Assembly: GCA_965153455.1 (NCBI GenBank)
Contig: OZ234500.1
Coordinates: 930,001-994,000, forward strand
Length of the DNA stretch: 64,000 bases
DNA from: Sphagnum compactum
Lineage: Eukaryota > Bryophyta > Sphagnopsida > Sphagnales
Direction of reading: 5' to 3'
Within the stretch, counting starts at the first letter, position 1; the number at the start of each line of letters is the position of its first letter. Shown piece by piece: positions 45,120 to 57,753 of this stretch. The translations under genes and the position numbers were made by a program. Under the pieces are notes generated by a model. It was not told the DNA's origin. It worked only from the letters and a program-made list of their open reading frames with translations, and searched no databases.

Positions 45120-48100
45120 AACCATGAATTTGAAACTGTATTCCCAAATATGCAATCACTTAACACAAAAAGGTTCAAAAGGATCAAGCTTCAAAATGTT
45201 TTTTACATCATTATAATTCAATGATGGTTGGTGCATTTGAAGGTATCCTACCAAATTCAAACACACATTACAAATGTAATGCATGTTCTTGCAGGATAGG
45301 AAATAACTATGTCTGAAACTTATTGTGTTGGAAACAAAATTTAGACAATTACAACTTGGGTAGACACCAACTATGACAAAGTAGGTGCATGGTAGTGTTG
45401 ACAATTGATTCATGAACCAATAGTTCATAAATGTAAGTATGTTTTTGAAGTGTGAAAGTGATATTGACAACCTTGCATCACAAACTTCATGGGTCAAAAT
45501 TTGGCAATAATAGTCATGCAAAATTTGCTTTTCATAAGTTCATATGGAATAGACACAAATGCCATTAATCTACTTGTATTGTTTGAACATCGATGTCATG
45601 TGCATTGTTTAGACACGCATGTCATATGCCTGTTTGTATTGTTTAAACATGGATGTTGTGTCTATTTGTGTTGTTTACACACGAAAGTCGTGCAAACGAC
45701 TTCCATGTTTAAATAATGCATGGCATTTGTGTGTAAATGATATGAACCCATGAAATAACAAATTTTGCATAGATGTGGAACGAATCCATGAAGCTTATGA
45801 ATTTGTGATGTGGCATCTATGGTGGCAGCATCTTTCATCTTAAACATGTTCATTAAAAAACATTATTTCACATGAATTGTGCGTCCATTTTGAACAAAGG
45901 GCAACTCTTGGAAGAATATGTAGTTCATTAAATTGGGTTGTTGGTGTAAAAGGAGGTGCACCCTGAACAAGAACAAACCTTGTTCGACCCAATGCATCAA
46001 CCTCACATTCAGTAATATTTATGCTTAGGTTAATAAACCAAACACCAAAAAAAAAGGATTTGTTGTGCTTTAAGTTTAGCATAATTCCATTGGCACAACA
46101 TGTTGTATTACCAAAGCAAAACGGTGCAGTCACAATACAATGAACCAAAAAGGGCATCAGACCACAAAGAAAAAAAATGAAAATTGGATAAACATTTATG
46201 TTTTGCCATTTAAAGCCATGGTAATCAAGGAAAGTTATTGTTTTTTCATTTATATGAATGTTAAGGAATTCAAACCAAAAATCCATTTGATGAAATTTTA
46301 ATTTTAAGTTTTGATTTAGAACCTTTAAAATAGCACATCAATGTGTTAGACATGAGTCAATTTTACAAAAGATTATCAAAAGGACTCATATAATAAAACA
46401 TATTTGATGGGGAAAAAATTAAGAGGATAAAGACCTGTTAACCACATTAAAACAACACTCATACCCTAAAATATGTGGAAATCTAAAACTTTAAAAATTC
46501 AAAGAACTTTTCAAAATTGATCCAAAATTTAGAATTTCAAAAGTCCTTTGCCACACATTAATGAGTTTGAATGTACATGATGTGTTAAAAAACTTTGTAG
46601 TTAGTATACAAGAAAACATAAAAATATAAAAAAAATAAAAATTGGTTATGATTTGAAATTATTATCATTTTTAAAAACGAAACACTAAATTTACAAAGAA
46701 TCAAGACACTTTCAAAAATTCATATTTATTCAAAAATAATGAAAAAAAAAATGTCATGTACTTGGACAATTATAAGCATTTATTATAACAAGTTACAAAA
46801 ACAATTGTTCCAAAATTCATATGAAATTTGGTTTTTGGGAAAAAAGACATGTAATCTTTTTTTTCAGTAATCATGTTGGTTCATTATATCCTGTTTGCAC
46901 CCAAAACCAAAATATCTTTTCAAGGCCTTGGGAAAGGTGTTGAAGGTAGTTGTAGACTACACTATTCATTTTTTGATGTCACAAGGCAAAAAATCTAGTA
47001 CCTCTAGTTTTTGTAATTTAACCTAACTTCAACTAATAAACAAAGGTGTAAAAAAGGACTCATATTTATAATCAATATTATTATAGGAAGCCAATAACAA
47101 AAAAATAAAAATCAAATGACCATTTTTGAGTTTCTAAAGGACTTTTAAACTTCTAGTTCATCATGCGTCATAATCCATACAAATTTGTATATGGACTCAT
47201 AACTTTTGAATATTAAATTAAAAAATTTATTGGATTAAACCATAGGTTGTATGGTTAAAATGAAACTAAATTTTTTTATTGGGGATGTGATTGCATGTTA
47301 GAATAGGCAGTTAAGTATTTTTAGATTCTCAAATTATGCAAACGTATCTAGACTTTTTCAATGTGAAAAAATCAAAACTAATAAAAGTTTCTTCATCAAA
47401 TATGTTGTAAAATTTTAGGCAAGGATGGAAAAATATAATTCTTGGAAAAACACGTTTTTGCAAAAATGTTCATAACAAAGGAATTGAAATCATTTATATG
47501 TGGCAAAATTTGATTGGATAGTTTCATGATTTGAACATTTGGTGATTCACCCCTTTTCATTTTGTTGTTATTTGGTGTCATTTTGGTTGATATGTACAAC
47601 ATTAAGTTTCTAACAATTTGCACACAATGTCAAAATTGCTTGTTTATAGTTTTGTGACACTTGATTGTTTGTCATTTCCAATCAAAAAACTTATAATGGA
47701 TTGATCTGTGCAACTAAAGCACTATTTGTTTTCCAAATTTCTTGGAATTGAGGATGACAACCTTAAGTTTTTTGGTTCTTCTAATAGAAATTCCAACATG
47801 AGTTGGATAAAAAAAATTTGGTTTTCTTACTATCAATTGTTTTTTATCATCTTGGCCTTCTTGCAATTTTGAACCTAAACCCTAGTTTGACACCTCCTTA
47901 GGCTCCTTCAAAGCATCACCAACATGAGTATCCAACACATTAGCTTGACCTTTTCCAATCAATTTCAGGGTTGTTGGTGGGCTCAAGGTAACATTTTCAT
48001 CATTTGAATTATGATCGGAATCACTTGAACCACATGTAAAGTCAACATTTTTTGCCACCCTTTCTAATATTGGTTGAAGAGAGTAGTGAACCAACGTAAG

Positions 48101-49110
48101 TTTGGTATTTTCATCGTAGATGAAGATTCAACTTTGTTAAAGTCTAAATTAGCCTCTTTTGTCTCATGTATCTCCATGCCTCAATTCAACAAATTTTCAA
48201 CTTTCACATGAGCAACTAGAGCTTTCATGCAATCAAGGTCAAGGGCAGGCACCACCTTGCATCAAAAGCTACATGCAAGTTTAATCCTTGAATGTTAAGC
48301 TTTTGGGTTTTTGTTTTGGAAGACAAAGGCATTTAGGGTGTCTAGAAGCATTTGTGACCTCCCTTTTCAAATTTGACAAAGTAAAACGAGACTAGCCTTG
48401 GATACCTTACTCACAAATTGGGCACTTCTTGAATGGCCTAGCAATCATGTAGTCATAGCAAAAACAAGAATGTTGGCAATTTTGAAACATGCAATTACAC
48501 AATTAGTTATAATTCAATTTTTTCTATGAGACAATTGTACTTTGAATTCAAAAGACAAAATTTGACCTTGAAGACGAATATGTAGTTATAATATATCTGA
48601 ATAATTGAGATTGCATAGGATGCAAATAGGTGCAGGCATTACATTCAAACTTTGGGTATACAATTTTGTGACCAAAGGAACCTATGTGCAGTCCTTTTTT
48701 TATAGTTCAAAACATTGTGACATACTAAGACCCATCAAGGTACCTTGTGATTATATGTGATTGTAGAATAGCAAGTTGAGCTTGAAGTGATTGTATTGTT
48801 CATAGTGTTTTACAGATCATTAGGAATGATCTCAGACATTGAGCCTACAAACATTTTGGAATTTTCCCCTTGGCCACCCCTTGGACAAAGGTCAGATGAC
48901 ATAGAAATGTTTTTAGCCTCAAGTAAAACTAATTTTAAACATGTTCAATACAACTTTAGGCATTATGCCCATAGAATTAAAAGAATTTGGAAATTATTGT
49001 TCTAGAAAATAATGAACACAAAGGCAATTCATGATAGCAAAATTTGTTGAAAAGGAAACCCAAGAACAAAAAAGGCAATTTAGGACATCATAGACAAGGA
49101 AGAGATTCAA
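45120..49110. other. Decayed intergenic region
   Basis: AT-rich, without a supported gene. Minus-strand frames at 45156-45521 and 45840-46286 lack recognised motifs. A short imperfect repeat lies at 45570-45690. Confidence 0.5.
45570..45690. repeat. Imperfect ~33-bp tandem repeat
   Basis: Four phrases of the type TGTATTGTTTGAACATCGATG / TTGTTTAGACACGCATGTC / TTGTTTAAACATGGATG / TTGTTTACACACGAAAGTC recur at roughly 30-37-bp spacing. The last ends in a small inverted repeat, AAGTCGT-ACGACTT. Confidence 0.6.
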
Positions 49111-49129
49111 CACCAAAACGTGGCATTCA

Positions 49130-49920
49130 CAACTACAAAAATCTAATCATATGTGCCATTTATGACTATAGATAATTACATGATTGTTAGTGCATAAACA
49201 TTCGTTGTAAATGCCATTAATCACATTAGTTGTAGCCACATTAACGACTACGGTTTGCCATGACTATAGTCGCAAAGAACATAGTCTTGGATTGAACAAG
49301 ACACATGGCAACCTCACAAAATGCCACGTGTCACAAATTTTTTAAGAACCTTTTTTTTTTTCCAATCAAATATTGCCATGTGCTAGCCTTTTAACTTAGG
49401 GGACCCAACCTAGGAAACTTAGCCTAGGCCACCTAGCCTAGAAAACCTACCATAGGCAACTTAACTTAGGCACTAAAAAGGTTTCATAGGCTATGAAAGC
49501 CACCAAGGTATCTAAACATCAAAGTGTTTAAATGTCTAAATGTTTAGGTTTGCAAGTGGGAGGATTTAAACTCCCCACCTTTAATTTGGGGAACAAGTCC
49601 TTAACCATTGCACCACAATATTTATTTATGATAATTACTACTTACCACTAAAATTTATAAACAATAATGTTTTTAGCTCAAGTTAACCTAACTCACACTA
49701 GGCTGACCTAGGGGTTGACCTAAGCTAATTTAGGCTACTTAATAACCTAGCCTTGGTTAACATAAGTTGACCTGGGTTAATTTAAGCTACCTTAGCCTAG
49801 CCTTGGCTAACATAGGTTAACCTAGACTAATTTAAACATTCTTAACCTAAATGTAGGCCTATTTACCACAAGCTAACGTAGACTTAAACTAGGCTAAAGT
49901 AGGTTAAACTTGATTAAATT
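49130..49920. mobile_element. Second copy of the CACTA-associated repeat family
   Basis: From about 49300 the order of features matches 2880-3500: CACATGGCAA words, a TATTGCCATGTG landmark (49368; compare 2976), the CCTAGG-rich stretch and the tRNA-promoter-like module. A candidate left end, ACAACTACAAAAATC, lies near 49127. No convincing right end was found and the 15-bp minisatellite is absent, so the copy is diverged or truncated. Confidence 0.5.
49562..49615 (-). mobile_element. tRNA-derived SINE-like module, copy 2
   Basis: The minus strand carries the A-box-like TGGTGCAATGG (49605-49615) and the B-box-like GGAGTTTAAATCC (49562-49574), at the same spacing and in the same context as the copy at 3160-3222. 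The B box has drifted from consensus. Confidence 0.45.
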
Positions 49921-50149
49921 AACATAAATTAATTTAAACTTTACAAAGACCAGGAAGATCTATAATTTCTTTGAAGTTCACGATTTATTTGGTAAAAACC
50001 AAACAGCAATTCAAAAAAGGACCGAGTTACTTTATTTGCTCACAGTGTTCAGAAAACTTGTTGCAAGGTCTCTCCAACATGGTGGTCATCTTATGTGCTC
50101 CTAGCAAGTATTGAATTCTCTGGAAATCTCCCTATTTCTGCATTTTTCT

Positions 50150-51240
50150 GCATGCTGCAGGAATTAGCAGTTGATCAGTTGATGCTGAGATTTGTTGTTA
50201 TCAATTTCCAGGGATGAATTTACAACTTACAACGCTTCAGCACCCATGTGATTGAGCTAAACGGTTTCTGCAACTCCAACATTATCAATACGTGTGTGCT
50301 TTGAGATGCTGCTTACAATCTGTGTACATACCTGTGATGGGAGAACTATGTTGACATCACTTGCTGAGTCCCAAATGGAAATAAATCACCAAATATTGGC
50401 ATCATTGCTGGTGTATTATACTCAAGAATAAAGGTGAGATTACTAGCCTTCCAGATGCACACAATCTGTTGGCAAAAAACTTTATTGCTTACATTTTTGC
50501 CACATCTTAGTCTGTGTTGATTGTTGCTCAGCAATCTTAATAACTTACATGCAGCAATTAACAGCTCCAAAAAACTAATAAATCCGAATTAATGGAGTGC
50601 ATCATATTAAAGAAGGGAGAAGTCTTTTAAATATAGTTCATTCACATTTTTTCAACAAAGTTTCACATGATGGGTGAACCATGAGTAACTTGTGTACACT
50701 GAAAGCTCACACAAATTCTATGTTCACCATCTATTCCTACAAAAGGATTGGCCAGTATCTCTTTTGTTAAAACATCACAACAACCAAAGCATTAGACCGC
50801 ATTGAGAAAGGAAAGCAAACAAGGTTTTAATGTTAGTGATGAGGTTGATTTTCATGAAACAAAACACACTGAATGTTCAATCCAATAGTATTATACTTGT
50901 GTGGGATTGACAATTTGGAACACTCAACATCTTGCATTTAGTGCAATTGCCAACTTTGATATAAGCATCAGTACCTTCAAATCTGATGTTGTCCTGAATG
51001 TCCTTTTGTGATACTTCCAACCCTGCAGCAAACTGTGAAGGAAACGTGCTACACGTAAAACAAGCCAAATTAATCTTTGATTCAGCTACCTGCTCTCATT
51101 CATGCAGAGTTTTATTATGAACTTGTTCTGAACAGTTTGAAGTTCAAGAAAACCTGCCATTACCTATGAATGATGTTGGATTTCTGGTAATCTCTACTTT
51201 CTACTGGTGTTATTTGGTTCTTGGCTTTTCCAGATTGCAT
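50150..51240. repeat. 3' flank of F-box copy D, shared within the cluster
   Basis: About 50160-50310 aligns directly with 12660-12790 and inversely with 24440-24640. About 50370-50650 aligns directly with 19725-20030. About 51060-51200 aligns directly with 25040-25180 (CCATTACCTATGAATGATG and neighbours). Copy D therefore belongs to the cluster at 8-26 kb despite lying about 28 kb away. Confidence 0.7.
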
Positions 51241-52970
51241 TCCATGGAAAAAGACACACCAAAGCTCAATATTCAAAGAATCTGGATCTCCAATCCTACT
51301 CCCTCTAAGTAAAATGCTGAAAATCTTCCAAAGACTGTAAAATTCTGGTTCCCCACATTCAACCAGTTACACTGCATAGCCAATGTTCTGACAGTTGATG
51401 TCATACACATGACATGTGCCATGGAGACCATACACCATGTGTAAGAGAGTCAAGAGACACAGACATGCAAATTACTTTGGCAGATCTCATTTCAAATTGC
51501 AAATAGGTCCCTCCTGCAAGCTGAAGCAGACCTAACACAATTCACAACACAAATAACTGGAGAAACCACAAAGCCCTAATATTCAACCCCTTTTGTTTTA
51601 TGCTTCCTCGCTCTCTTACAATTAGCTTCAGTCCCACACCAGAACTACCATCTCCTACAAATCATCAATTGCCTTAAACTTGCACCACTGAGTGCCGATC
51701 GCAACACTAAGTGGCTCCACCAATCATGACATGTTGATACATGGGGTACAACATGATGATGATGCCTTCACAAAGAATTGTAGGTCTGAGGAGGAGGAGC
51801 ATCCATAATTCTTACTCTGCTGACCTAGAAATTGTATCAAGAAAGTCCAAAGTTTGTGAATGGTAAAGTCTCACAACTGGTTGATTCTGATGCTATATGC
51901 TGCATGGTGATACTGAAGGTGAGACACTATGAAGGTCAAACAGCTGCAACTGGAAATTGTGCTGTTCCTGTCATGGGTGGGGACAGGGAACTATTTGGAT
52001 GTGCTTGTTCTTGGCTATTATGATTTTAGTCTAGTGAATTATCCAGAGACTCAAATAAGCTCAGTAACAAGACTATTCTTAGAAGAGATGACAGGAGACA
52101 AAAACACTTAACCTAAAGGGGCACTTTTCAGATTGTGTTAGCTCCACCAAATACCACTTTCAATGAAAACTCTTAAGGCAAAAGAAAATCTTGACAAATG
52201 CTCAGGTAGGAGCCAGCTCTCCATTGCAGTGGAGTTTTGGGTTTCATATCATTATACAAATAATGCAAAAGTTTTCACTGCATTGGAACAGAATTAGGAC
52301 ATCAGCACATGGACACAGGTGTGAGCAGGATAAAAACAGGCATATAGTACCTCCTTTTTTGGGAAAAAGTCTCAAGGTTTATAGGCCACTCTCCAACTGC
52401 CTCTTCATGGATGCTGCCTCATATTAAGCCAGAGAAAATCCTGTAAGTTCTGCATCATCTTTTTGTAATTTGTAAGCCCAAAACAACACCACCAAGTTCT
52501 GCTTCACAAAAATGTGTTACCTTACATGGAGCTCTTGGTCATTACCTAAGAATGTGGTGCAGCTGAATATTTTCAGTGAGGCAGAGTAGGAGATTGCAAG
52601 TACTGAATTTGATTCTAGATGCAAATCTTTTCTTTGTAATGTGGTGAAAGCATTGCATGGTGACATTATGTATACAAGCAGCTACTTGATTTGTTGCACT
52701 TGAGCAATCTGAACACAGATTCTCAGGCTGCAAATAACAACTGAAATTCAAACTGTCGAAAGGGAAATTGTGCAAGAGTTAAATTCAATCTAGATTATCT
52801 GTAAGAAGAGTCAAGTGAAGCTAACTCTGTTGCAATGCAAGGAAAGACTTCCATCATGAACAACCCAAGCAGCTATGGCTAGCAAAATGCAAAATCCAAG
52901 GACCACAATCCAAAATGCAATTTCCTTGGGATGCAAAGAAGAGTGTGAACTACACTATAACAAAAGATGA
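51240..52970. other. Spacer 3' of copy D
   Basis: No gene supported. About 52195-52240 resembles 16180-16225 downstream of copy B (GCTCAGRTAGGAGC...), so it is probably more duplicated flank. Confidence 0.45.
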
Positions 52971-52980
52971 ACTACTCTAC

Positions 52981-53092
52981 TTACGCAAACTGAATGTCAA
53001 CATGCGGAAATTGGCGTACCAGCTTCACAAAAGAAGTCATGAACTCACGTCTGAATGTAGAATCATGTAGGCTTGTCAACTGAAGTTTTCTC
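52981..53092 (-). pseudogene. Orphaned C-terminal codons of copy D
   Basis: The minus-strand frame reads RKLQLTSLHDSTF, then FMTSFVKLVRQFPHVDIQFA and a stop, as in copies A-C, without further lesions. It was cut off from the main frame by the 13-bp deletion. Confidence 0.8.
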
Positions 53093-54305
53093 TTTTTAGG
53101 GTCTCACCCATCAGGATAACAATAGTGTAATCAAGTTTAGGTTGGGGGAACCAAAGCTCTAAGAATCGAACTTTCTCCAAAACGGTACAACCCCCGAATT
53201 GAGTCTCAACCGGAAGCGAGTCTTCCACCATTGTATAGCCCAGACTCAAGTGGTCCAAGCACGGAAACAAGCAGGCGATTCTGTCCAGGTTCAGATTCAC
53301 GGGAGGAGGAAACATCGGGATGCCCATCAACTGTAGGTTCCTCAATTTTGCGGATGGGTTTGCAAGAAAAGAGTCAATTGCAGCCCAAACAGGATTTGCT
53401 GGCTCCTTCACTTGAACCTTTTCTAAGTACAGACAACAACCTGTGGAACTCTGTCCAATGTCGAAATACTCAGTGTCCACACGTTCTATGCTCAGAATAC
53501 GAAATCCGGTGCCTCCATTATCAAGTTTTAAACTTGAGAAGGTGGATCGCCGCAGAAAGAGGCTCTCTAGAAGGTAAGCCTCCAAAATCACACTGCCAAG
53601 GTGCATCTCTTCCAATTTGACGGATTTCAAACTGGAGCTTGTGAGAAGTAGTGTCCCATGCGCATCCGTTGAGGTAACAATCGCGCTGCTGAGAGAGAAT
53701 GATTCCAGCATTTGACAGGCCGACACAAGCGATTTGAGCTGTGATGCTGACAACTTGATAAAAGACAGAGTAAGAGACAACAGACATGGGAACCACTGGG
53801 CAGTGGCACTTGCTGCGAATGCGTAACCTGTTAATCTGGGACTGAAATCCAAGCTTTGAAGGTGCTTCATTCTCGCACATCTCTCAACCACGTTTACATG
53901 TAGTCTGGACTCTGGCACATGGTAGGTCAGATGACGAAGAGAGTCACCAGTATGCAAGAGCCAAGCGATCGCTGCTGCCGCTGCGAAGCTGTCATTGTGA
54001 GAAATGTGCAAATTTTGGAGACTCGTTGTCTGCAGGATTGTGTTTGTCAACAGAAACTCGAACTCTTCTGTTTTAGATATCCCCCTTAGTCGCAGAGTGT
54101 GGAGATGGCGGCGTAATGCCAGTCTCCATTTTCGGCATGTCCATGACGCCATCGCGACGTCCTTCACGTCCGCAACATGTGACAGGATGTTGCCGATTAC
54201 TTCTATTGGTAATCCCTCCATCCCTCTCTCTTGATCTCCTGACTCATTTGCCGTTTGACTGCAACTCGTCCTTCCTTTCTGTCTCTTCCCCTGCTGGCCT
54301 GTCAT
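53076..54305 (-). CDS. F-box/LRR protein, copy D, C-terminally frameshifted
   Basis: Predicted SCF adaptor. From ATG at 54305 (MTGQQGKRQKG) it is open for 409 codons, with an F-box at residue 29 onward (MEGLPIEVIGNILSH, TCRKWRLALRRHLH) and LRR blocks matching copy C in order. I rejected the longer upstream frame because it would start at a TTG. Near 53093, after GETLKR, alignment with copy B shows a 13-bp deletion (ATGCCCTAATTTG lost between AAG and AGAAAAC). The frame then ends ENFS-stop. The original C terminus is still readable in the next frame (FMTSFVKLVRQFPHVDIQFA) down to a stop at 52981. Only about 40 residues are affected, so a shortened protein may work; it may equally be a young pseudogene. 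Confidence 0.8.
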   Translation of the reverse strand: MTGQQGKRQKGRTSCSQTANESGDQERGMEGLPIEVIGNILSHVADVKDVAMASWTCRKWRLALRRHLHTLRLRGISKTEEFEFLLTNTILQTTSLQNLHISHNDSFAAAAAIAWLLHTGDSLRHLTYHVPESRLHVNVVERCARMKHLQSLDFSPRLTGYAFAASATAQWFPCLLSLTLSFIKLSASQLKSLVSACQMLESFSLSSAIVTSTDAHGTLLLTSSSLKSVKLEEMHLGSVILEAYLLESLFLRRSTFSSLKLDNGGTGFRILSIERVDTEYFDIGQSSTGCCLYLEKVQVKEPANPVWAAIDSFLANPSAKLRNLQLMGIPMFPPPVNLNLDRIACLFPCLDHLSLGYTMVEDSLPVETQFGGCTVLEKVRFLELWFPQPKLDYTIVILMGETLKRENFS

Positions 54306-54480
54306 GACCAATCTATCGCCAGCAATACGCACAACAACAGAGTTATCGCGAAAAATACGAAATACAGAAGTGGGAGGCGACCCAAGAAAAGAACACCTCA
54401 CACCGTCTCCACAAACCTGGACACAAAAGCAATCGATGGAAACAATGGGTATGTGCAAAACTTAGACATAGCCATTACAC
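54306..54480. repeat. 5' flank of copy D, homologous to copy C
   Basis: Words such as CAACAACAGAGTTATCG, AGTGGGAGGCGACC and AAGCAATCGATGGAAACAA align with the regions upstream of copies A and C. This supports DNA-level duplication that included the promoter-proximal sequence. Confidence 0.65.
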
Positions 54481-54499
54481 ACACCTCTTGAAAGAATCT

Positions 54500-57250
54500 G
54501 AATGGAGACCGAAAAGAGAGGGAGGGAAACAAGAAACGGGATTGAAAAACATTCCGAGCGCAGAATGCTCAACCTAAAGCACTGCCGACTTTTTTTCTTT
54601 GTATTTTTTGGTGCCTCTCTTGCCCGAAGATTTCTCTGTCAGAGAAACTTCCTTCCGCAGGCTCGAAGGTACCCGCCAGGCTGGCGGAGAAACTTCCACA
54701 AGTCGAAAGTTACCCGCCAGGCTGTTTTTTTATTTTGAAATTCATTTTATTTTTTCGATTTTAAGTCGTTTTAAAATTTTTGATTGATTTTTAATTTTCT
54801 TTAATTATTTTTAATCGTTTTCATTTTAATTTTTTTAATTTCTTTCCACCTTATTTAATTAATTAAAAATAACTTCTTTACAATGATGATGGCGGGAAAA
54901 GAACGGACAACGGTTTCTATAGGTGAAATTGATGAAGCAAACCTAATCACACCAAAAAATACTAGAACAATTAATGATGAAGCAATAGTTGCAACCCAAT
55001 GAAACAAAAAACATAAAATAAAAACAATGACCTAAATCGATGAAGCAAAAAAGGAAAGAAAGGACTTAGCCATGTAGTGACAAGCACAACTTGCTACAAC
55101 AAGTGCAATTAAACAACACCACCGGTAATGTGATGAAGCAAAAACAACAATTCCAATCGAATGAAAAATAGCGTTGCATGATCCAACAGCAATAGTGCGA
55201 TGAAAAACAACAAGAACAACGCGATGAAACATATCATGGCATTGCAACAACCACAATGCAATGAAACAACAACAAGAACAAGGTAATGAAGCAAAAACAA
55301 CATGTTCGCATCTTACTAGTGTAACCAGACTCAACTCCTTAGCAATGAATTAACACTTATGACGATAAAAAAAAAACTTATAAAGATTCAAACGAATATA
55401 TAACCTACCTCAACCTAACACCATCGCAGCTTAAGTTTGCTTTCGGCAAAAGCACAAGATGGGATGGGACTAGCTTTCGGCTAAAGTGGAAGGTGGGAAT
55501 GGCTTTCAACAAAAACAAGAAGCAAATGATGGCATTGATGTAACAAATTTTTAATTTTAGGGTTTGGATGTGAATGGGAAAAAGTCTTAGGGTTTCAAGG
55601 AAAAACATTTTCTCTTGTTTTCGGCTGGGGGTGTTTACGCACGACAACGATGTAGACAAGAAAAAGGAGTGATGGAGATACGATGGTGTTTATGGCTTTG
55701 ATGTTTTTGTGTCATTTTCTTTTATTTGGGGTGAGTGAGCTAGAGTGGATATTACTGGACACTGGCAAAATGTGAGGCAAGGGAACTACTAAGCAATGGG
55801 GAATCAACGGAATTCTCGTTGTGGAATTGAAGAAAGAAGAACAACAAGGTAGATAAATGGGGGCGGGGAGGGCGGTGGGAGAGGATAGAGAGGGGAGAAG
55901 AAAGGGGAAGAAAGCTAGATTTTGGGGAGGTAACAAAAATACTAAGGAATTCGTTGCGCAATGTAATTCAATAGATAGAAATTTAGTGTAGGAGGTGGAT
56001 TTGAAGGTTGATGACGAAGGGGATGATGAAGATCTTAGGGGTCTCAAGAACGGTTTGAAATCTTTTCAATATATGTGTCGGGTTTATTTGTGTGAGAATG
56101 TTGTTGCTCTCCATCTCATGAGAGAGCATCCTAATTACTAGGGACTCCAAAGAAGAATTACATTTCATTGAATTCTACAAGAAGGATCATGCAAGGGGGC
56201 TGCGGTTTATTGTAAAACTTGTGAAGCAGTCAATGGGGAGTGGAAGTGTGTTGTTTTTTTGTTTTTTTGGTCCTCAATTTGAGGGGTGGTGTTATGAGTA
56301 CTGGTTTACTACAATCTATTTGGACTCAGGGGTCCATGTTACAAAGTGTACCTTGAGACTTGGGGTCTTTTGGACGTTTAATGTTGTTCTGGGGGTTTAT
56401 GGGGTCTAAAGTAACTGAGAAGAGAAGGAAAGCCAATGGGCTCAAGAGAAAGAAATCAAAGAGATTTGACCCCTTAGAGACCTCAAGCCTTTCATTATTG
56501 GTGATAGTAGGAATTTAGGTGGCCACAGGGTCAAATCCAATGGGTAATTCTGAGATTGGCTTTACCATTTAATATGTGTGTTCCTTGTTTTGATTATTGT
56601 GTGTCCAAGTTTTTTGTCACATTAAGACTTCCACTTTCGGCGAAAAAAGCAAAATACATGACTTCAGTTCGATGATGCCCTAAAAAAATCAGACGACGCT
56701 TTACGTAGGTGAAGGTCCTACTACTAGAACCTTCTCCTATACAGAAAAACTCAGTGGTTTTTTTCAAGGATTTTGTGATGTATTCAAGGTGGCGATCATC
56801 AGAAAATAAGTTCGCCGAATTTGGCTACACACTAGATACCAAAGTAGAAAAACAAACAGAATCCTTCTATATTCTTGGCTACCTACAGGAAATCATCAGA
56901 AAAATCTTGGGATTTGAGGGAAAAAATATGACAAATTTGGGCCATTTTTTCCATGAAAAGTTCTTTGTATATGCTGAAATCATATTTTTCAAGTCGAAAT
57001 TTGGCGAAAATTCGCCAGTAAAAAAACACTGTTCTATCCACGCTCACCATAATTCGTTGTCTACGCTTTGGATGTTTCTGAGAGGGATGGATGGGGCTTC
57101 GGATTCAGGCATCAAGAACTAGCATAAGATGCAGCTGTGGTAGCAGCAGTTACAAGAAGAATCAAAAGCAGGGAGGAACTTGCAATGGGTTTCGAAGTAA
57201 TCTTTTGACCGGTTACAAGAAATATGGTGTTCACAAATGGGTAAGCTGGG
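54500..57250. other. Intergenic, low-complexity parts, no identified gene
   Basis: About 54900-55300 is rich in imperfect GATGAAGCAAAAACAACA and AACAACAAGAACAA words, and its hydrophobic minus-strand frames are a product of that composition. The 137-codon plus frame at 56709-57122 has no recognised motif. I see no splice structure, arrays or RNA genes. Confidence 0.45.
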
Positions 57251-57753
57251 AAATTTTATTAGGAGACGTCTAACTAATGTTCACATAATTATGTTTGGTA
57301 ATGGGATGATGGGCCAAGGGCATTATCAAAACAAGGCGTCACAAACACACTGGCCCTGCCAATAAATAAGATGTTATACATCTACCTACTGTGTCCACAC
57401 TCTGAACACCAAAAAACATCGGTTCCAATTTAGACAGTCTAAACACTTTCCCCAATGTGTTCACACCTAATGTGAAACCAGTTCTAATAAGGTAAAACTT
57501 CCAAAAGTTGCCAAGGATAACTCTTTTGTAGGTGACCCTGTAACTAGCAGCCACCCATCACTTTATATATAAAAAATACTTATCACCCTAGGGCCTAGTG
57601 GCTGGAGTTTAGACCCTTACCCTTCTTTATAAATTAAAAAAAAGGTATCACCTTAGCCTTTGGGACTTGCTAACCTGGGGGCCTAAAACCCTCACTACTC
57701 AGTAGCTCTCCCTTTGCAAATTCCTAGCAATGATCAATCTCCTAACCTTCTAA

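Noticed and set aside
54306-54458. 51-codon N-terminal extension of F-box copy D
   Set aside because: It would start at a TTG, and no matching leader exists in the other copies; the ATG at 54305 aligns with the starts of copies B and C.
55032-55334. Hydrophobic minus-strand frame as a membrane protein
   Set aside because: It is the complement of AACAACAA/GATGAA low-complexity DNA and overlaps a second frame of the same kind.
56709-57122. 137-codon frame as a gene
   Set aside because: No motif, no splice or promoter context, and no second copy for comparison; length alone is not enough in 64 kb of AT-rich DNA.
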